Source: Pontibacter silvestris
Lineage (GTDB): Bacteria > Bacteroidota > Bacteroidia > Cytophagales > Hymenobacteraceae
DNA length: 64,000 nucleotides
Direction: 5' to 3'
Assembly: GCF_020907275.1 (NCBI RefSeq)
Contig: NZ_JAJJWI010000003.1
Coordinates: 124,001-188,000, forward strand
The notes under the pieces were generated by a model. That model made no database searches. It had not been told where the DNA came from and saw only the letters and a program-made list of their open reading frames with translations. Position 1 is the stretch's first letter, and the number at the start of each line of letters is the position of its first letter. The position numbers and the translations under genes were made by a program. This document shows positions 17,002 through 25,429 of the stretch, piece by piece.

Positions 17002-17991
17002 TTATTTTAGAATAGCTTCTATTCTGGCTAGTTCATCTGCTGAAAACTGCAGATTATTTAAAGACTGGACAGAGTTGATTAACTGCTCAGGTCTACTTGC
17101 ACCTACCAGTATAGAGGTAACACGATCATCTTTCAACAACCAGGCAATAGCCATTTGGGCCAGCGACTGGTTCCGCTGCTGAGCTAAGTCATTCAACTGG
17201 CGCACCTTTTCCACCTTTTCTTCGGTAACGTCTTCCTCCTGCAGGTGCCCTGTAGCCTTAGCAGCACGGGAACCTTCCGGAATGCCTTTCAGATACTTGT
17301 CTGTTAAAAGACCTTGCGCCAAGGGTGAGAACGGAATACAGCCGACACCCTCCTGCCCTAATAAGTCTAGTAGCCCGTCTTCTACCCAACGGACAAACAT
17401 AGAGTACTTTGGCTGATGAATCAGGCAAGGTGTTCCCAGTCGCTTTAGTATTTCAAACGCTCTTGCTGCCTCTTTCGGCTGATAATTTGAAATGCCCACA
17501 TATAGCGCTTTCCCCTGACGTACAATCAGATCAAGGGCAGCCATTGTTTCTTCTAAAGGAGTCTCCGGATCAGGACGGTGATGATAGAAAATATCAACAT
17601 ACTCCAGCCCCATTCTGTTCAAACTCTGGTCGAGGCTCGACACTAAGTACTTCTTAGAGCCCCAATCGCCATAAGGGCCATCCCACATGCCATACCCTGC
17701 TTTCGTGGAAATGACTAGTTCATCGCGATAAGTACGAAAGTCCTGCTTCAGAATACGCCCGAAGTTTTCTTCAGCTGAGCCTGCCGGAGGGCCATAGTTA
17801 TTTGCTAGGTCAAAATGTGTAATACCAGCATCAAAAGCTGTTTGCACGATTTTCCTGGAGTTTTCCAGCACATCTACATACCCGAAGTTGTGCCATAAGC
17901 CAAGAGAAATAGCAGGAAGCTTTAACCCACTTTGCCCGCAACGCCGGTATTCCATCTTCTTATACCGATCAGGACTTGGTGTATATGTCAT
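17002..17991 (-). CDS. Aldo/keto reductase, YghZ/Gpr type
   Basis: 329 residues, full length. Very close in text to E. coli YghZ (L-glyceraldehyde 3-phosphate reductase): YRRCGQSGLKLPAISLGLWHNFG, THFDLANNYGPPAGSAEENFGR, the Lys motif STKAGYGMW and YVDIFYHHRPD. The AKR catalytic tetrad is therefore Asp (HFDLA), Tyr (NNYGPP), Lys (STKAG) and His (YHHR). The enzyme reduces small aldehydes with NADPH; family members detoxify methylglyoxal. It stands alone on the minus strand, opposite the ilv operon leader. Confidence 0.93.
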   Translation of the reverse strand: MTYTPSPDRYKKMEYRRCGQSGLKLPAISLGLWHNFGYVDVLENSRKIVQTAFDAGITHFDLANNYGPPAGSAEENFGRILKQDFRTYRDELVISTKAGYGMWDGPYGDWGSKKYLVSSLDQSLNRMGLEYVDIFYHHRPDPETPLEETMAALDLIVRQGKALYVGISNYQPKEAARAFEILKRLGTPCLIHQPKYSMFVRWVEDGLLDLLGQEGVGCIPFSPLAQGLLTDKYLKGIPEGSRAAKATGHLQEEDVTEEKVEKVRQLNDLAQQRNQSLAQMAIAWLLKDDRVTSILVGASRPEQLINSVQSLNNLQFSADELARIEAILK

Positions 17992-18160
17992 TATAATTAT
18001 TTTATATGTTGAAGTGGTAAAATAGCCCTATTCTTTACGGAAAAACTAGTACAGTTAATTATATAACGTACAGATTTGATTTTACTAGAATAAGATCTTT
18101 AGTCAGGCTACATTAAAGCACATTCTTTACCTCCATAATCTAAAAAACAGCAAGAATAAT

Positions 18161-18190
18161 TTTGATATTTAATATTATCCTGTAGTTTTG
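18161..18190 (+). promoter_or_regulatory. Promoter of the ilv operon
   Basis: Bacteroidota-type promoter with both elements: TTTG at 18161-18164 (-33) and TAGTTTTG at 18183-18190 (-7, fits TAnnTTTG), 18 bases apart. Transcription would start close to the first leader-peptide ATG at 18199, so that leader has almost no untranslated sequence in front of it. Confidence 0.72.
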
Positions 18191-18198
18191 TTATAGAC

Positions 18199-18279
18199 AT
18201 GAAAAAGCAACAGCAGATCATCAAGATTATCATTCTGGTCCTCGTGATTATTTCACGTGGAATGGAGATGGTTTGCTGA
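18199..18279 (+). CDS. ilv leader peptide 1 (Ile/Leu/Val-rich)
   Basis: 26 codons: MKKQQQIIKIIILVLVII then SRGMEMVC. Codons 7-18 are almost all Ile, Leu or Val, the three end products of the downstream pathway. The ORF starts at the predicted transcription start and ends (TGA 18277) just before a terminator. This is the classic layout of an attenuator leader: a ribosome short of charged Ile-, Leu- or Val-tRNA stalls in this run and changes the RNA fold. The peptide itself probably has no function. Too short for automated ORF calling. Confidence 0.88.
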   Translation: MKKQQQIIKIIILVLVIISRGMEMVC

Positions 18280-18343
18280 ACTTAAAGTTAAAACACTAGT
18301 AAAGCGATAACAGCCATCTCTACAAAGATGGCTGTTTTGTTTT
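18265..18343 (+). promoter_or_regulatory. Attenuator 1: antiterminator and terminator of the ilv leader
   Basis: Terminator: 11-bp stem AACAGCCATCT (18309-18319) / AGATGGCTGTT (18326-18336), 6-base loop, T-rich tail. Competing fold: GAGATGG (18265-18271), in the last codons of leader 1, pairs perfectly with CCATCTC (18314-18320), and CTG (18276-18278) can add three pairs with CAG (18311-18313) across a 4-base bulge. A ribosome stalled on the Ile/Leu/Val codons leaves GAGATGG free and blocks the terminator; a ribosome reaching the stop covers it and lets termination occur. Confidence 0.85.
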
Positions 18344-18365
18344 ACGGCACAGGAATAAAGCGCAT

Positions 18366-18428
18366 ATGCATTTATCATACATAATCGGCCTCGTTATTAT
18401 TGTCATTCGTCCTCTACCGCCGGGTTGA
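18366..18428 (+). CDS. ilv leader peptide 2 (Ile/Leu/Val-rich)
   Basis: 20 codons: MHLSYIIGLVIIVIRPLPPG. Nine of the residues at positions 6-17 are Ile, Leu or Val. It begins 30 bases after attenuator 1's terminator stem and is itself followed by a second terminator. It can only be transcribed if attenuator 1 is read through. The peptide is different in sequence from leader 1, so this is not a simple recent duplication. As with leader 1, the codon content rather than the peptide is what matters. Confidence 0.85.
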   Translation: MHLSYIIGLVIIVIRPLPPG

Positions 18429-18496
18429 AAGGAATGACCTGATATTGCATGTCACAAAAGCCTTTCCAGCCCGGAGCCGGAAAGGCTTTTGCTTTC
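18420..18496 (+). promoter_or_regulatory. Attenuator 2: antiterminator and terminator of the ilv leader
   Basis: Terminator: 12-bp stem AAAAGCCTTTCC (18456-18467) / GGAAAGGCTTTT (18479-18490) with an 11-base loop and a modest T-rich tail. Competing fold: CCGGG (18420-18424) and GAAAGG (18427-18432), around the leader 2 stop codon, pair with CCCGG (18470-18474) and CCTTTC (18461-18466), giving 11 pairs across a small internal loop. The logic is the same as in attenuator 1, with unrelated sequence. Confidence 0.83.
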
Positions 18497-18804
18497 AAAG
18501 AGTCTGTCGCTGAAACATACACCTATAAAGGTTTAGGCTTTAAACAGATAAGTTAATTCTCAGCCTGATAAATTGAAAATCAAGATCAATTTGAAGGTTA
18601 GACATTGTATTCAGCAACATAACAACATACTGAATTAAAGCATGTTACATTAAAGTATTTTAATTTTAGAAATAGTATAAAAGTAGAATCCGTAGTTTCA
18701 ATAGCAGAAGTAAATAATAGAAATTGCAATATAAATTAAAATTCTGCAGCAGTGTAAACCGCTCTTTCTGCATAGTAGAATCCGATACCTTAAAACAAAC
18801 AGTA
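18491..18804. other. Remaining ilv 5' untranslated region
   Basis: About 310 bases between attenuator 2 and the ilvD ATG. AT-rich, no third Ile/Leu/Val leader and no strong terminator. A frame extending ilvD upstream to TTG 18724 lacks IlvD-like sequence and is not counted as coding. Confidence 0.5.
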
Positions 18805-20526
18805 ATGGCATTAAATAAATATAGCAGCATTTACACACAAGACGACAGCCTTCCGGCTTCACAGGCCATGTTAATCGGCTCTGGCTTGTCAGAAGAAGAT
18901 TTACGCAAACCATTTGTCGGCATCTGCTCTACAGGTTTTGATGGTAACACCTGTAACATGCACCTGAACGGACTTGCTGATGATGTGAAGCAAGGCGTGA
19001 ATCAGCTCGGCATGGTAGGGCTTCGTTTTAACACCATTGGTGTAAGCGACGGCATTACGAACGGTACGCCAGGCATGCGCTATTCTTTGGTATCAAGAGA
19101 AGTTATAGCAGACTCTATAGAAACCATAACCGGTGCTCATAACTACGATGCGTTGGCTTGTGTAGTAGGTTGCGATAAAAATATGCCGGGTTCTTTAATG
19201 GCAATGGCCCGTTTGAACAGGCCATCGCTCATGGTATATGGCGGAACAATAAAGGGCGGTGACTTTAAAGGCCAGAAGCTGAACATTGTTTCCTGCTTCG
19301 AAGCTTATGGGCAGAAACTTAACGGCAAAATATCTGACGAGGATTACCGGGGTATTATCCGAAATGCCTGCCCTGGCCCAGGTGCCTGTGGCGGTATGTA
19401 TACGGCGAACACCATGGCCTCTGCTGCAGAAGCACTAGGTATGTCCATTCCTTTCTCTTCCTCCTCTCCTGCTATCAGCGATGATAAAAAACAGGAGTGT
19501 TTAACTACTGGGCAATACCTCCTGAACCTATTAGCGAAAGATATCAAGCCTCGGGATATTTTAACCCGGGAAGCATTTGAAAATGCCTTAGTGCTAATCA
19601 CAGTGTTGGGTGGCTCTACTAATGCTGTTATACATTTGATAGCCATTGCACACGCGGCAGGTATTAAGCTGACATTGGAAGATTTTCAGGCTGTTAGCAA
19701 CAGAGTTCCTGTATTGGCCGACCTTAAACCTAGCGGGAAATACCTGATGGAAGACCTTTCTGCATTGGGTGGTGTACCAGCTGTGATGAGAACCTTACTT
19801 GATGAAAAACTTATCAACGGAGACTTGCTGACAGTAACTGGTCAAACTGTTGCTGAAAACCTGGCTGATGTGAAACCCCTGGGCGAAGAGCAAGATCTGT
19901 TAAGGCCGCTTTCTAACCCAATAAAAGTTGATGGCCACATACAAACATTGTATGGCAACCTGGCTACTAAAGGTGCAGTTGCCAAAATAAGTGGTAAAGA
20001 AGGTTTAAAATTTGAAGGCCCTGCTATTGTGTTCAACTCCGAAGAAGAACTGAACCTGGGTATCGTACAAAACAAAATCAAGCCGGGCAATGTCGTCGTC
20101 ATTCGGTATGTAGGCCCTAAAGGTGGCCCTGGCATGCCCGAAATGCTAAAACCCACTTCTGCCATCATGGGTGCTGGTTTAGGAGATAAAGTAGCACTGA
20201 TTACAGACGGTCGTTTTTCAGGTGGAACACATGGCTTCGTGATTGGCCACGTCTGCCCGGAAGCTTCCGAAGGAGGCAACATTGCCTTGGTAGAAGACGG
20301 TGACCTGATTACACTGGATGTCACCACCAATTCTATTCATATGCATGTAGACGATGCGCTGCTTGAGCTAAGAAGAGACAAATGGAGAAAACCAAAGCCT
20401 AATGTGTCGCAGGGAGTGCTACTGAAATATGCCAGAACTGTTAGTGATGCGAGTAATGGATGTATAACAGACTTAGATGAATCTTATGTTAACGAAAGAG
20501 AAACAAGCTCCGGAGTTATTGGATAA
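18805..20526 (+). CDS. ilvD: Dihydroxy-acid dehydratase
   Basis: 573 residues from ATG 18805, the normal size. It dehydrates 2,3-dihydroxy acids to the keto acids of isoleucine and valine synthesis. Fe-S cluster Cys motifs are visible: [22 protein letters not shown] and [16 protein letters not shown]. The C-terminal block [11 protein letters not shown], followed by [15 protein letters not shown], is diagnostic. First structural gene after the two attenuators. Its 3' end overlaps the ilvB start by 41-50 bases, so translation is probably coupled. Upstream in-frame TTG 18724 was rejected as the start. Confidence 0.97.
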   Translation: MALNKYSSIYTQDDSLPASQAMLIGSGLSEEDLRKPFVGICSTGFDGNTCNMHLNGLADDVKQGVNQLGMVGLRFNTIGVSDGITNGTPGMRYSLVSREVIADSIETITGAHNYDALACVVGCDKNMPGSLMAMARLNRPSLMVYGGTIKGGDFKGQKLNIVSCFEAYGQKLNGKISDEDYRGIIRNACPGPGACGGMYTANTMASAAEALGMSIPFSSSSPAISDDKKQECLTTGQYLLNLLAKDIKPRDILTREAFENALVLITVLGGSTNAVIHLIAIAHAAGIKLTLEDFQAVSNRVPVLADLKPSGKYLMEDLSALGGVPAVMRTLLDEKLINGDLLTVTGQTVAENLADVKPLGEEQDLLRPLSNPIKVDGHIQTLYGNLATKGAVAKISGKEGLKFEGPAIVFNSEEELNLGIVQNKIKPGNVVVIRYVGPKGGPGMPEMLKPTSAIMGAGLGDKVALITDGRFSGGTHGFVIGHVCPEASEGGNIALVEDGDLITLDVTTNSIHMHVDDALLELRRDKWRKPKPNVSQGVLLKYARTVSDASNGCITDLDESYVNERETSSGVIG

Positions 20527-22219
20527 AGTAAAAACAATTTCCGGTGCAGAAGCCCTTTTAATAGCTCTGCTGGAGGAAGAAGTAGATACCATTTTCGGCT
20601 ATCCAGGTGGTGCAATTATGCCCATATATGATGCCCTTTACGATTACCGCGACAGGCTGAATCATATATTAGTGCGCCACGAGCAAGGTGGTATTCATGC
20701 CGGGCAAGGGTACGCGCGTTCATCTGGTAAAGCAGGTGTGGTATTCGCTACAAGTGGGCCTGGTGCAACAAACCTTGTTACAGGCCTGGCTGATGCTCTG
20801 ATAGACAGTACACCGCTTGTATGCATTACTGGGCAGGTTTTTGCGCATCTTTTAGGAACGGATGCATTCCAGGAAACAGACATCGTTAACATCACTACTC
20901 CTGTAACAAAATGGAATTACCAGGTAACAGATGCATCTGAAATACCGGATGCCGTTGCCAAAGCATTTCATATTGCCAGAAGTGGTCGTCCCGGGCCAGT
21001 ATTGATTGATATTGCAAAGAACGCTCAGATACAAAAGTTTGACTTTAAGGGGTACACATCCTGTAAACATATCCGCAGCTATCGCCCTAAGCCGATTGTT
21101 CGCCAGGAATATATTCAGCAGGCAGCGGAGCTTATCAACAACGCTAAGAAGCCTTTTGTACTATGGGGACAAGGCGTTATGCTGGGCTCTGCAGAGCAGG
21201 AGTTTAAAACTTTTATAGAGAAAGCTGGCATTCCTGCCGCCTGGACAATAATGGGAGCAGGTGCCCTACCAAGCGATCATCCACTTAATGTGGGAATGTT
21301 GGGCATGCATGGCAACTATGGGCCAAATGTACTGACCAACGAGTGCGATGTACTCATTGCTATTGGCATGCGTTTCGACGACCGTGTTACAGGCCGGTTA
21401 GATAAGTATGCAAAACAAGCTCAGGTCATTCACCTCGATATTGACCCATCTGAAATCAGCAAGAATGTAAAAGCCACTGTACCGGTTTGGGGCGATTGTA
21501 AAGAAACACTGCCAATGCTAACTGAACTGATAGAAGCAACAGCTCATACAGAATGGTTAGAAAAGTTCAGGAGATATGAGCAGGAGGAGATTAAAGAAGT
21601 CATTCAGGATGAACTGTTTCCTGCTACCGGTGAAATAACCATGGGCGAGGTAATACAACAACTGAATGAACTGACGAAAGGCGAAGCCATTGTTGTGAGT
21701 GATGTTGGTCAGCACCAGATGGTAGCCTGTCGCTACGCAAAATTAAACCACACACGCAGCAATATTACCAGCGGTGGCTTAGGTACAATGGGCTTTGCCC
21801 TTCCGGCAGCCATAGGAGCAAAGTTTGGTGCTTTAGACAGAACAGTAGTAGCTGTTATCGGAGATGGTGGCTTCCAGATGACACTACAGGAACTAGGCAC
21901 CATTATGCAGAGTGGCGTTGATGTAAAGATTCTGATTCTCAATAACCAGTTCCTCGGAATGGTAAGACAATGGCAGGAGCTTTTCCAGGACAAACGTTAT
22001 TCTTTTGTGGATATCACCAGCCCCGACTTTGTAACAGTTGCAAGTGGCTATGGCATTGCAGGAAAAAGCATTTCCGAAAGAGAAGGTTTAAAAGAAGCCT
22101 TACAGGAAATGCTTTCCCATAAAGGGTCTTTCCTGCTGGAGGTAATGGTAACCAAAGAAAACAACGTTTTCCCGATGGTGCCTCAGGGAAGCAGTGTAAG
22201 CGAGATCAGGCTTAAATAA
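20477..22219 (+). CDS. ilvB: Acetolactate synthase, large (catalytic) subunit
   Basis: 580 residues. It condenses pyruvate with pyruvate or 2-oxobutyrate using thiamine diphosphate. The catalytic Glu is E69 ([16 protein letters not shown]), and the ThDP-binding motif is GDGGFQM...NN ([14 protein letters not shown] ... LILNNQFLG). Start is ATG 20477 or ATG 20486, both inside the end of ilvD. The regulatory subunit ilvN follows after 39 bases. The thiamine diphosphate cofactor links this operon loosely to the thi operon further right. Confidence 0.97.
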   Translation: MNLMLTKEKQAPELLDKVKTISGAEALLIALLEEEVDTIFGYPGGAIMPIYDALYDYRDRLNHILVRHEQGGIHAGQGYARSSGKAGVVFATSGPGATNLVTGLADALIDSTPLVCITGQVFAHLLGTDAFQETDIVNITTPVTKWNYQVTDASEIPDAVAKAFHIARSGRPGPVLIDIAKNAQIQKFDFKGYTSCKHIRSYRPKPIVRQEYIQQAAELINNAKKPFVLWGQGVMLGSAEQEFKTFIEKAGIPAAWTIMGAGALPSDHPLNVGMLGMHGNYGPNVLTNECDVLIAIGMRFDDRVTGRLDKYAKQAQVIHLDIDPSEISKNVKATVPVWGDCKETLPMLTELIEATAHTEWLEKFRRYEQEEIKEVIQDELFPATGEITMGEVIQQLNELTKGEAIVVSDVGQHQMVACRYAKLNHTRSNITSGGLGTMGFALPAAIGAKFGALDRTVVAVIGDGGFQMTLQELGTIMQSGVDVKILILNNQFLGMVRQWQELFQDKRYSFVDITSPDFVTVASGYGIAGKSISEREGLKEALQEMLSHKGSFLLEVMVTKENNVFPMVPQGSSVSEIRLK

Positions 22220-22258
22220 TCTTCAGAAACAGAAGAAACCGGATAAATAGAATCAGCT

Positions 22259-22867
22259 ATGAGTACGCAACATCCTATAGAAAAGCAGGAATTTACCATT
22301 ACTGTTTACACCGAAAATCAGATCGGTCTGCTTAACCGTATCGCGATTATTTTTTCCAGGAGAAAGATCAACATTGAAAGTCTGAATACTTCCCCTTCCG
22401 AAATAGAGGGAATACACCGCTTCACTATTCTCATTCATGAAACAGAAGAGGTAGTCCGGAAAGTGGCATCCCAGATCGAAAAGCAGGTAGAAGTGCTAAA
22501 AGTGTATTACAATACTAACGAAGATGTTATCTGGCAGGAAATGGCACTTTATAAAGTACCAACTGACGTGATAGCGGAAAAAGCACTGGTAGAACGGCTA
22601 TTAAGAGAAAACGGTGCCCGTGCTGTAGTGATACGCAAAGACTATACAGTATTTGAAACAACCGGACACCGCGAAGAAACTGAAAACCTGATAAATGTGC
22701 TGCAGCCTTATGGCCTGATTGAGTTTGTGCGTAGTGCCAGGATCGCCATTATTAAAGGTAGCGAAGGTTTCCATCGTAAGTTGCAGGAGTTTGAGAAACG
22801 CGAACCAGGCCACGATGTAGTGGAAAACGAATACCTGAATAAGGGAGACAAAGTATTTACAATGTAA
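22259..22867 (+). CDS. ilvN: Acetolactate synthase, small (regulatory) subunit
   Basis: 202 residues. An N-terminal ACT domain (TVYTENQIGLLNRIAIIFSR) binds valine for feedback inhibition, and a C-terminal ALS_SS domain (from about residue 85) contacts the large subunit. Somewhat longer than the E. coli IlvH/IlvN proteins, as is usual in Bacteroidota. Lies between ilvB (39 bases upstream) and ilvC (150 bases downstream). The symbol ilvH is also used. Confidence 0.95.
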   Translation: MSTQHPIEKQEFTITVYTENQIGLLNRIAIIFSRRKINIESLNTSPSEIEGIHRFTILIHETEEVVRKVASQIEKQVEVLKVYYNTNEDVIWQEMALYKVPTDVIAEKALVERLLRENGARAVVIRKDYTVFETTGHREETENLINVLQPYGLIEFVRSARIAIIKGSEGFHRKLQEFEKREPGHDVVENEYLNKGDKVFTM

Positions 22868-22873
22868 GTGTAG

Positions 22874-22974
22874 ATGCTAGAAGTTAAATTATAGAACGTA
22901 GACTTTTCTTTGACTGCACATTTCTAAACATTCAGTCTTAGCACAGCTAATCTCTAGAGTCTAGATTCTAGCAT
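22874..22974. repeat. 9-bp inverted repeat flanking the ilvN-ilvC gap
   Basis: ATGCTAGAA (22874-22882) and TTCTAGCAT (22966-22974) are perfect complements at the two ends of the 150-base gap. Inside, TCTAGA-like repeats (TCTAGAGTCTAGATTCTAG) precede the right arm. It may form a long hairpin between the genes or be a decayed short interspersed repeat. Confidence 0.4.
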
Positions 22975-23017
22975 ATTAATAGAATTATATAAACCTTAAA
23001 ACTAGCTAAAAACAAAA

Positions 23018-24058
23018 ATGGCAACTATCAATTTTGGAGGAGTAGACGAAACAGTAATCACCCGCGACGAATTTCCTCTATCTAAAGCCCGTGAAGTACT
23101 TAAAGATGAAGTAATCGCCGTAATCGGTTATGGTGTACAAGGTCCGGGTCAGGCTCTTAACATGAGAGACAATGGATTTAATGTTATAGTTGGACAGCGC
23201 AAAGACTCTTCATCCTGGGAGAAAGCGAAAAGTGATGGCTTTATTGAAGGTGAGACTTTATTTCCTATTGAAGAAGCAGTAGAGCGTGGCACCATAATCT
23301 GCAACCTGCTTTCTGATGCCGGACAAATAGCTGTTTGGCCTACTATCAAAGAAAGACTTAAGCCAGGCAAGACCTTATATTTCTCTCACGGCTTCGGCAT
23401 TACGTTTAAAGAACATACAAACATTGTTCCTCCTGCTAATGTGGATGTAATACTGGTGGCCCCTAAAGGCAGCGGCACCAGCCTTCGAAGGTTATTCCTT
23501 GCCGGTGGTGGCCTAAACTCGTCTTTTGCTGTGTTCCAGGATGCGTCAGGCAAAGCTTTTGAAAAAGCTATTGCCATGGGTATAGGAGTAGGTTCTGGTT
23601 ACCTGTTCGAAACAGATTTCAAAAAAGAAGTATACAGCGACCTTACCGGTGAGCGTGGTGTGTTGATGGGTGCCCTAGCTGGTATCATTGAGGCACAATA
23701 CCAGGTACTACGTGAGCGTGGACACTCTCCGTCGGAGGCCTTCAACGAAACAGTCGAAGAACTAACACAAAGCTTAGTACCACTGGTTGGCGAAAACGGT
23801 ATGGACTGGATGTATGCCAACTGCTCTGTTACAGCACAGCGTGGCGCCCTTGATTGGAAAGGCAAGTTTAAAGACGCAACGCTTCCTGTACTAAATCAAT
23901 TATATGATAGCGTAGCATCAGGCAAAGAAGCGGAGCGCACCATCCAAAGAGGATCAACCCCAGGCTACCGTCAGGACCTGGAAGAAGAACTAAAAGAAAT
24001 ACGCGAATCAGAGTTATGGCAAACCGGAGCAGTTGTTAGAAAACTCCGCTCTAAGTAA
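23018..24058 (+). CDS. ilvC: Ketol-acid reductoisomerase
   Basis: 346 residues, the class I length found in Bacteroidota. It isomerises and reduces acetolactate or acetohydroxybutyrate with NADPH and Mg2+. The Rossmann motif is IGYGVQGPGQALNMRD (about 37-52), followed by the cofactor-specificity loop GQRKDSS. Metal-binding acidic residues lie in DLTGERGVLMGAL and ETVEELTQ. Sits 150 bases after ilvN and 13 bases before ilvA. Confidence 0.97.
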   Translation: MATINFGGVDETVITRDEFPLSKAREVLKDEVIAVIGYGVQGPGQALNMRDNGFNVIVGQRKDSSSWEKAKSDGFIEGETLFPIEEAVERGTIICNLLSDAGQIAVWPTIKERLKPGKTLYFSHGFGITFKEHTNIVPPANVDVILVAPKGSGTSLRRLFLAGGGLNSSFAVFQDASGKAFEKAIAMGIGVGSGYLFETDFKKEVYSDLTGERGVLMGALAGIIEAQYQVLRERGHSPSEAFNETVEELTQSLVPLVGENGMDWMYANCSVTAQRGALDWKGKFKDATLPVLNQLYDSVASGKEAERTIQRGSTPGYRQDLEEELKEIRESELWQTGAVVRKLRSK

Positions 24059-24071
24059 AAGTTAAAAGCAA

Positions 24072-25346
24072 ATGCATAAAGATGTAGCCTCTTTAGATAC
24101 CGTTGTTTCTTTAGAAAATGTAGAGAAAGCAGCAAAGAACCTGAAAGGTGTAATTTATAAAACTCCTCTATTAAAGAACCTGTGGCTATCGCAGACCTAT
24201 AATGCTGACATTCATCTGAAGCGTGAGGACCTGCAGGTAGTACGTTCTTATAAAATAAGAGGAGCATACAACAAAATGTGCACCTTACAGCGCCCGGAGC
24301 AGTCAGAGTGGGAAATTGTTTGCTCCAGCGCCGGTAACCATGCACAAGGAGTTGCTTATGCCTGTCAGTTACTGGGTATCAAAGGGTACATTTTTATGCC
24401 AGCCAACACACCTGCACAAAAAGTAAGTAAGGTGCGCCTGTTTGGGAAAGACATGGTAGAGGTTATTCTAACCGGCAACACCTACGACGACACCTACAAG
24501 GCTGCCAGAGAGCTCTGCGACAGCCGTGGCAGCACCTTTATTCATCCTTTCGATGACCTAGCTATTATAGAAGGACAGGCCACCGTTGGGCTGGAAGTAC
24601 TGAAAAGCGCCGACTTTAACATCGACTATCTCTTTATGCCGATTGGAGGAGGCGGACTGGCATCAGGTGTGTCAAGTGTGTTTAAACAGCTAAGCCCGCA
24701 CACAAAGCTAATTGGCGTACAACCTTTAGGAGCACCCTCCATGTACAAATCCATTAAAGAGCAGAAACGCCAAGCTTTGGAAACAATAGAGAGCTTTGTG
24801 GATGGTGCCGCTGTAAAATGCCCGGGCGAGCTGACTTTTGAAATTTGCCGTGAACTGCTCGACGATATAGTGCTGGTACCGGAAGGCCAGGTGTGTGAGG
24901 ATCTCCTTAAGATGTATAATGAGGAGGGAATCGTGCTGGAGCCTGCCGGTACTCTGACTATATCTGCTCTGAAATCTTACGCCCATGAGATAGAAGGAAA
25001 AAAAGTAGTATGCGTCATCAGTGGCAGCAACAACGATATTACCCGTATGGAGGATATTAAAGAGCGTGCCATGCAACACCAGGGCCTGAAGCACTACTTT
25101 ATGGTAACCTTTAACCAGAAACCAGGAGCTTTGAGAGCCTTTGTAAACAGAGTGTTGCATCCTGATGATGACATTATCCACTTCCAGTATATTAAAAAGA
25201 ACAACAAAGAGAAAGGCCCTGTTTTTGTAGGCATAGAAGTAAAGCAGCCACACGATGTAGAAAACATTAAATATCGTATGGCAGAAGAAGGCTTCGCCTA
25301 TGAATACCTTAACGGCAAACAGGACTTCCTGAACTTGTTAGTTTAA
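24072..25346 (+). CDS. ilvA: Threonine deaminase (threonine ammonia-lyase)
   Basis: 424 residues. A PLP enzyme that converts threonine to 2-oxobutyrate, the first step to isoleucine. The PLP lysine is K61 (VVRSYKIRGAYNKM), and the phosphate-binding glycine loop is PIGGGGLASG. The C-terminal ~90 residues form one ACT-like regulatory domain (HYFMVTFNQKPGALRAFVN). It is the last gene of the operon: 13 bases after ilvC, followed by a terminator. Its place here completes the Ile branch, while leucine-specific leu genes are absent from the window. Confidence 0.96.
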   Translation: MHKDVASLDTVVSLENVEKAAKNLKGVIYKTPLLKNLWLSQTYNADIHLKREDLQVVRSYKIRGAYNKMCTLQRPEQSEWEIVCSSAGNHAQGVAYACQLLGIKGYIFMPANTPAQKVSKVRLFGKDMVEVILTGNTYDDTYKAARELCDSRGSTFIHPFDDLAIIEGQATVGLEVLKSADFNIDYLFMPIGGGGLASGVSSVFKQLSPHTKLIGVQPLGAPSMYKSIKEQKRQALETIESFVDGAAVKCPGELTFEICRELLDDIVLVPEGQVCEDLLKMYNEEGIVLEPAGTLTISALKSYAHEIEGKKVVCVISGSNNDITRMEDIKERAMQHQGLKHYFMVTFNQKPGALRAFVNRVLHPDDDIIHFQYIKKNNKEKGPVFVGIEVKQPHDVENIKYRMAEEGFAYEYLNGKQDFLNLLV

Positions 25347-25367
25347 ATTAGCTTTAGTGATTTTTTG

Positions 25368-25399
25368 AAGCCCCGTTTGGTGTAAGTCTGACGGGGCTT
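25368..25399 (+). terminator. Terminator of the ilv operon
   Basis: 9-bp GC-rich stem AAGCCCCGT / ACGGGGCTT, 14-base loop and short T tail, 22 bases after the ilvA stop. Confidence 0.88.
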
Positions 25400-25429
25400 T
25401 TACATGTAACACCATCACCTTTTTAATTC

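Noticed and set aside
18724-18804. N-terminal extension of ilvD from TTG 18724
   Set aside because: The added residues do not resemble IlvD and the ATG at 18805 gives the family N-terminus.
18491-18804. A third leader peptide or attenuator before ilvD
   Set aside because: No short ORF rich in Ile, Leu or Val and no T-tailed hairpin found there.
20477-20526. Frameshift between ilvD and ilvB suggested by the 41-50 base overlap
   Set aside because: Both proteins have complete family ends, so this is a translational overlap rather than an error.
24726-25253. 175-codon minus-strand frame inside ilvA
   Set aside because: Shadow of the ilvA coding sequence with no recognisable protein features.
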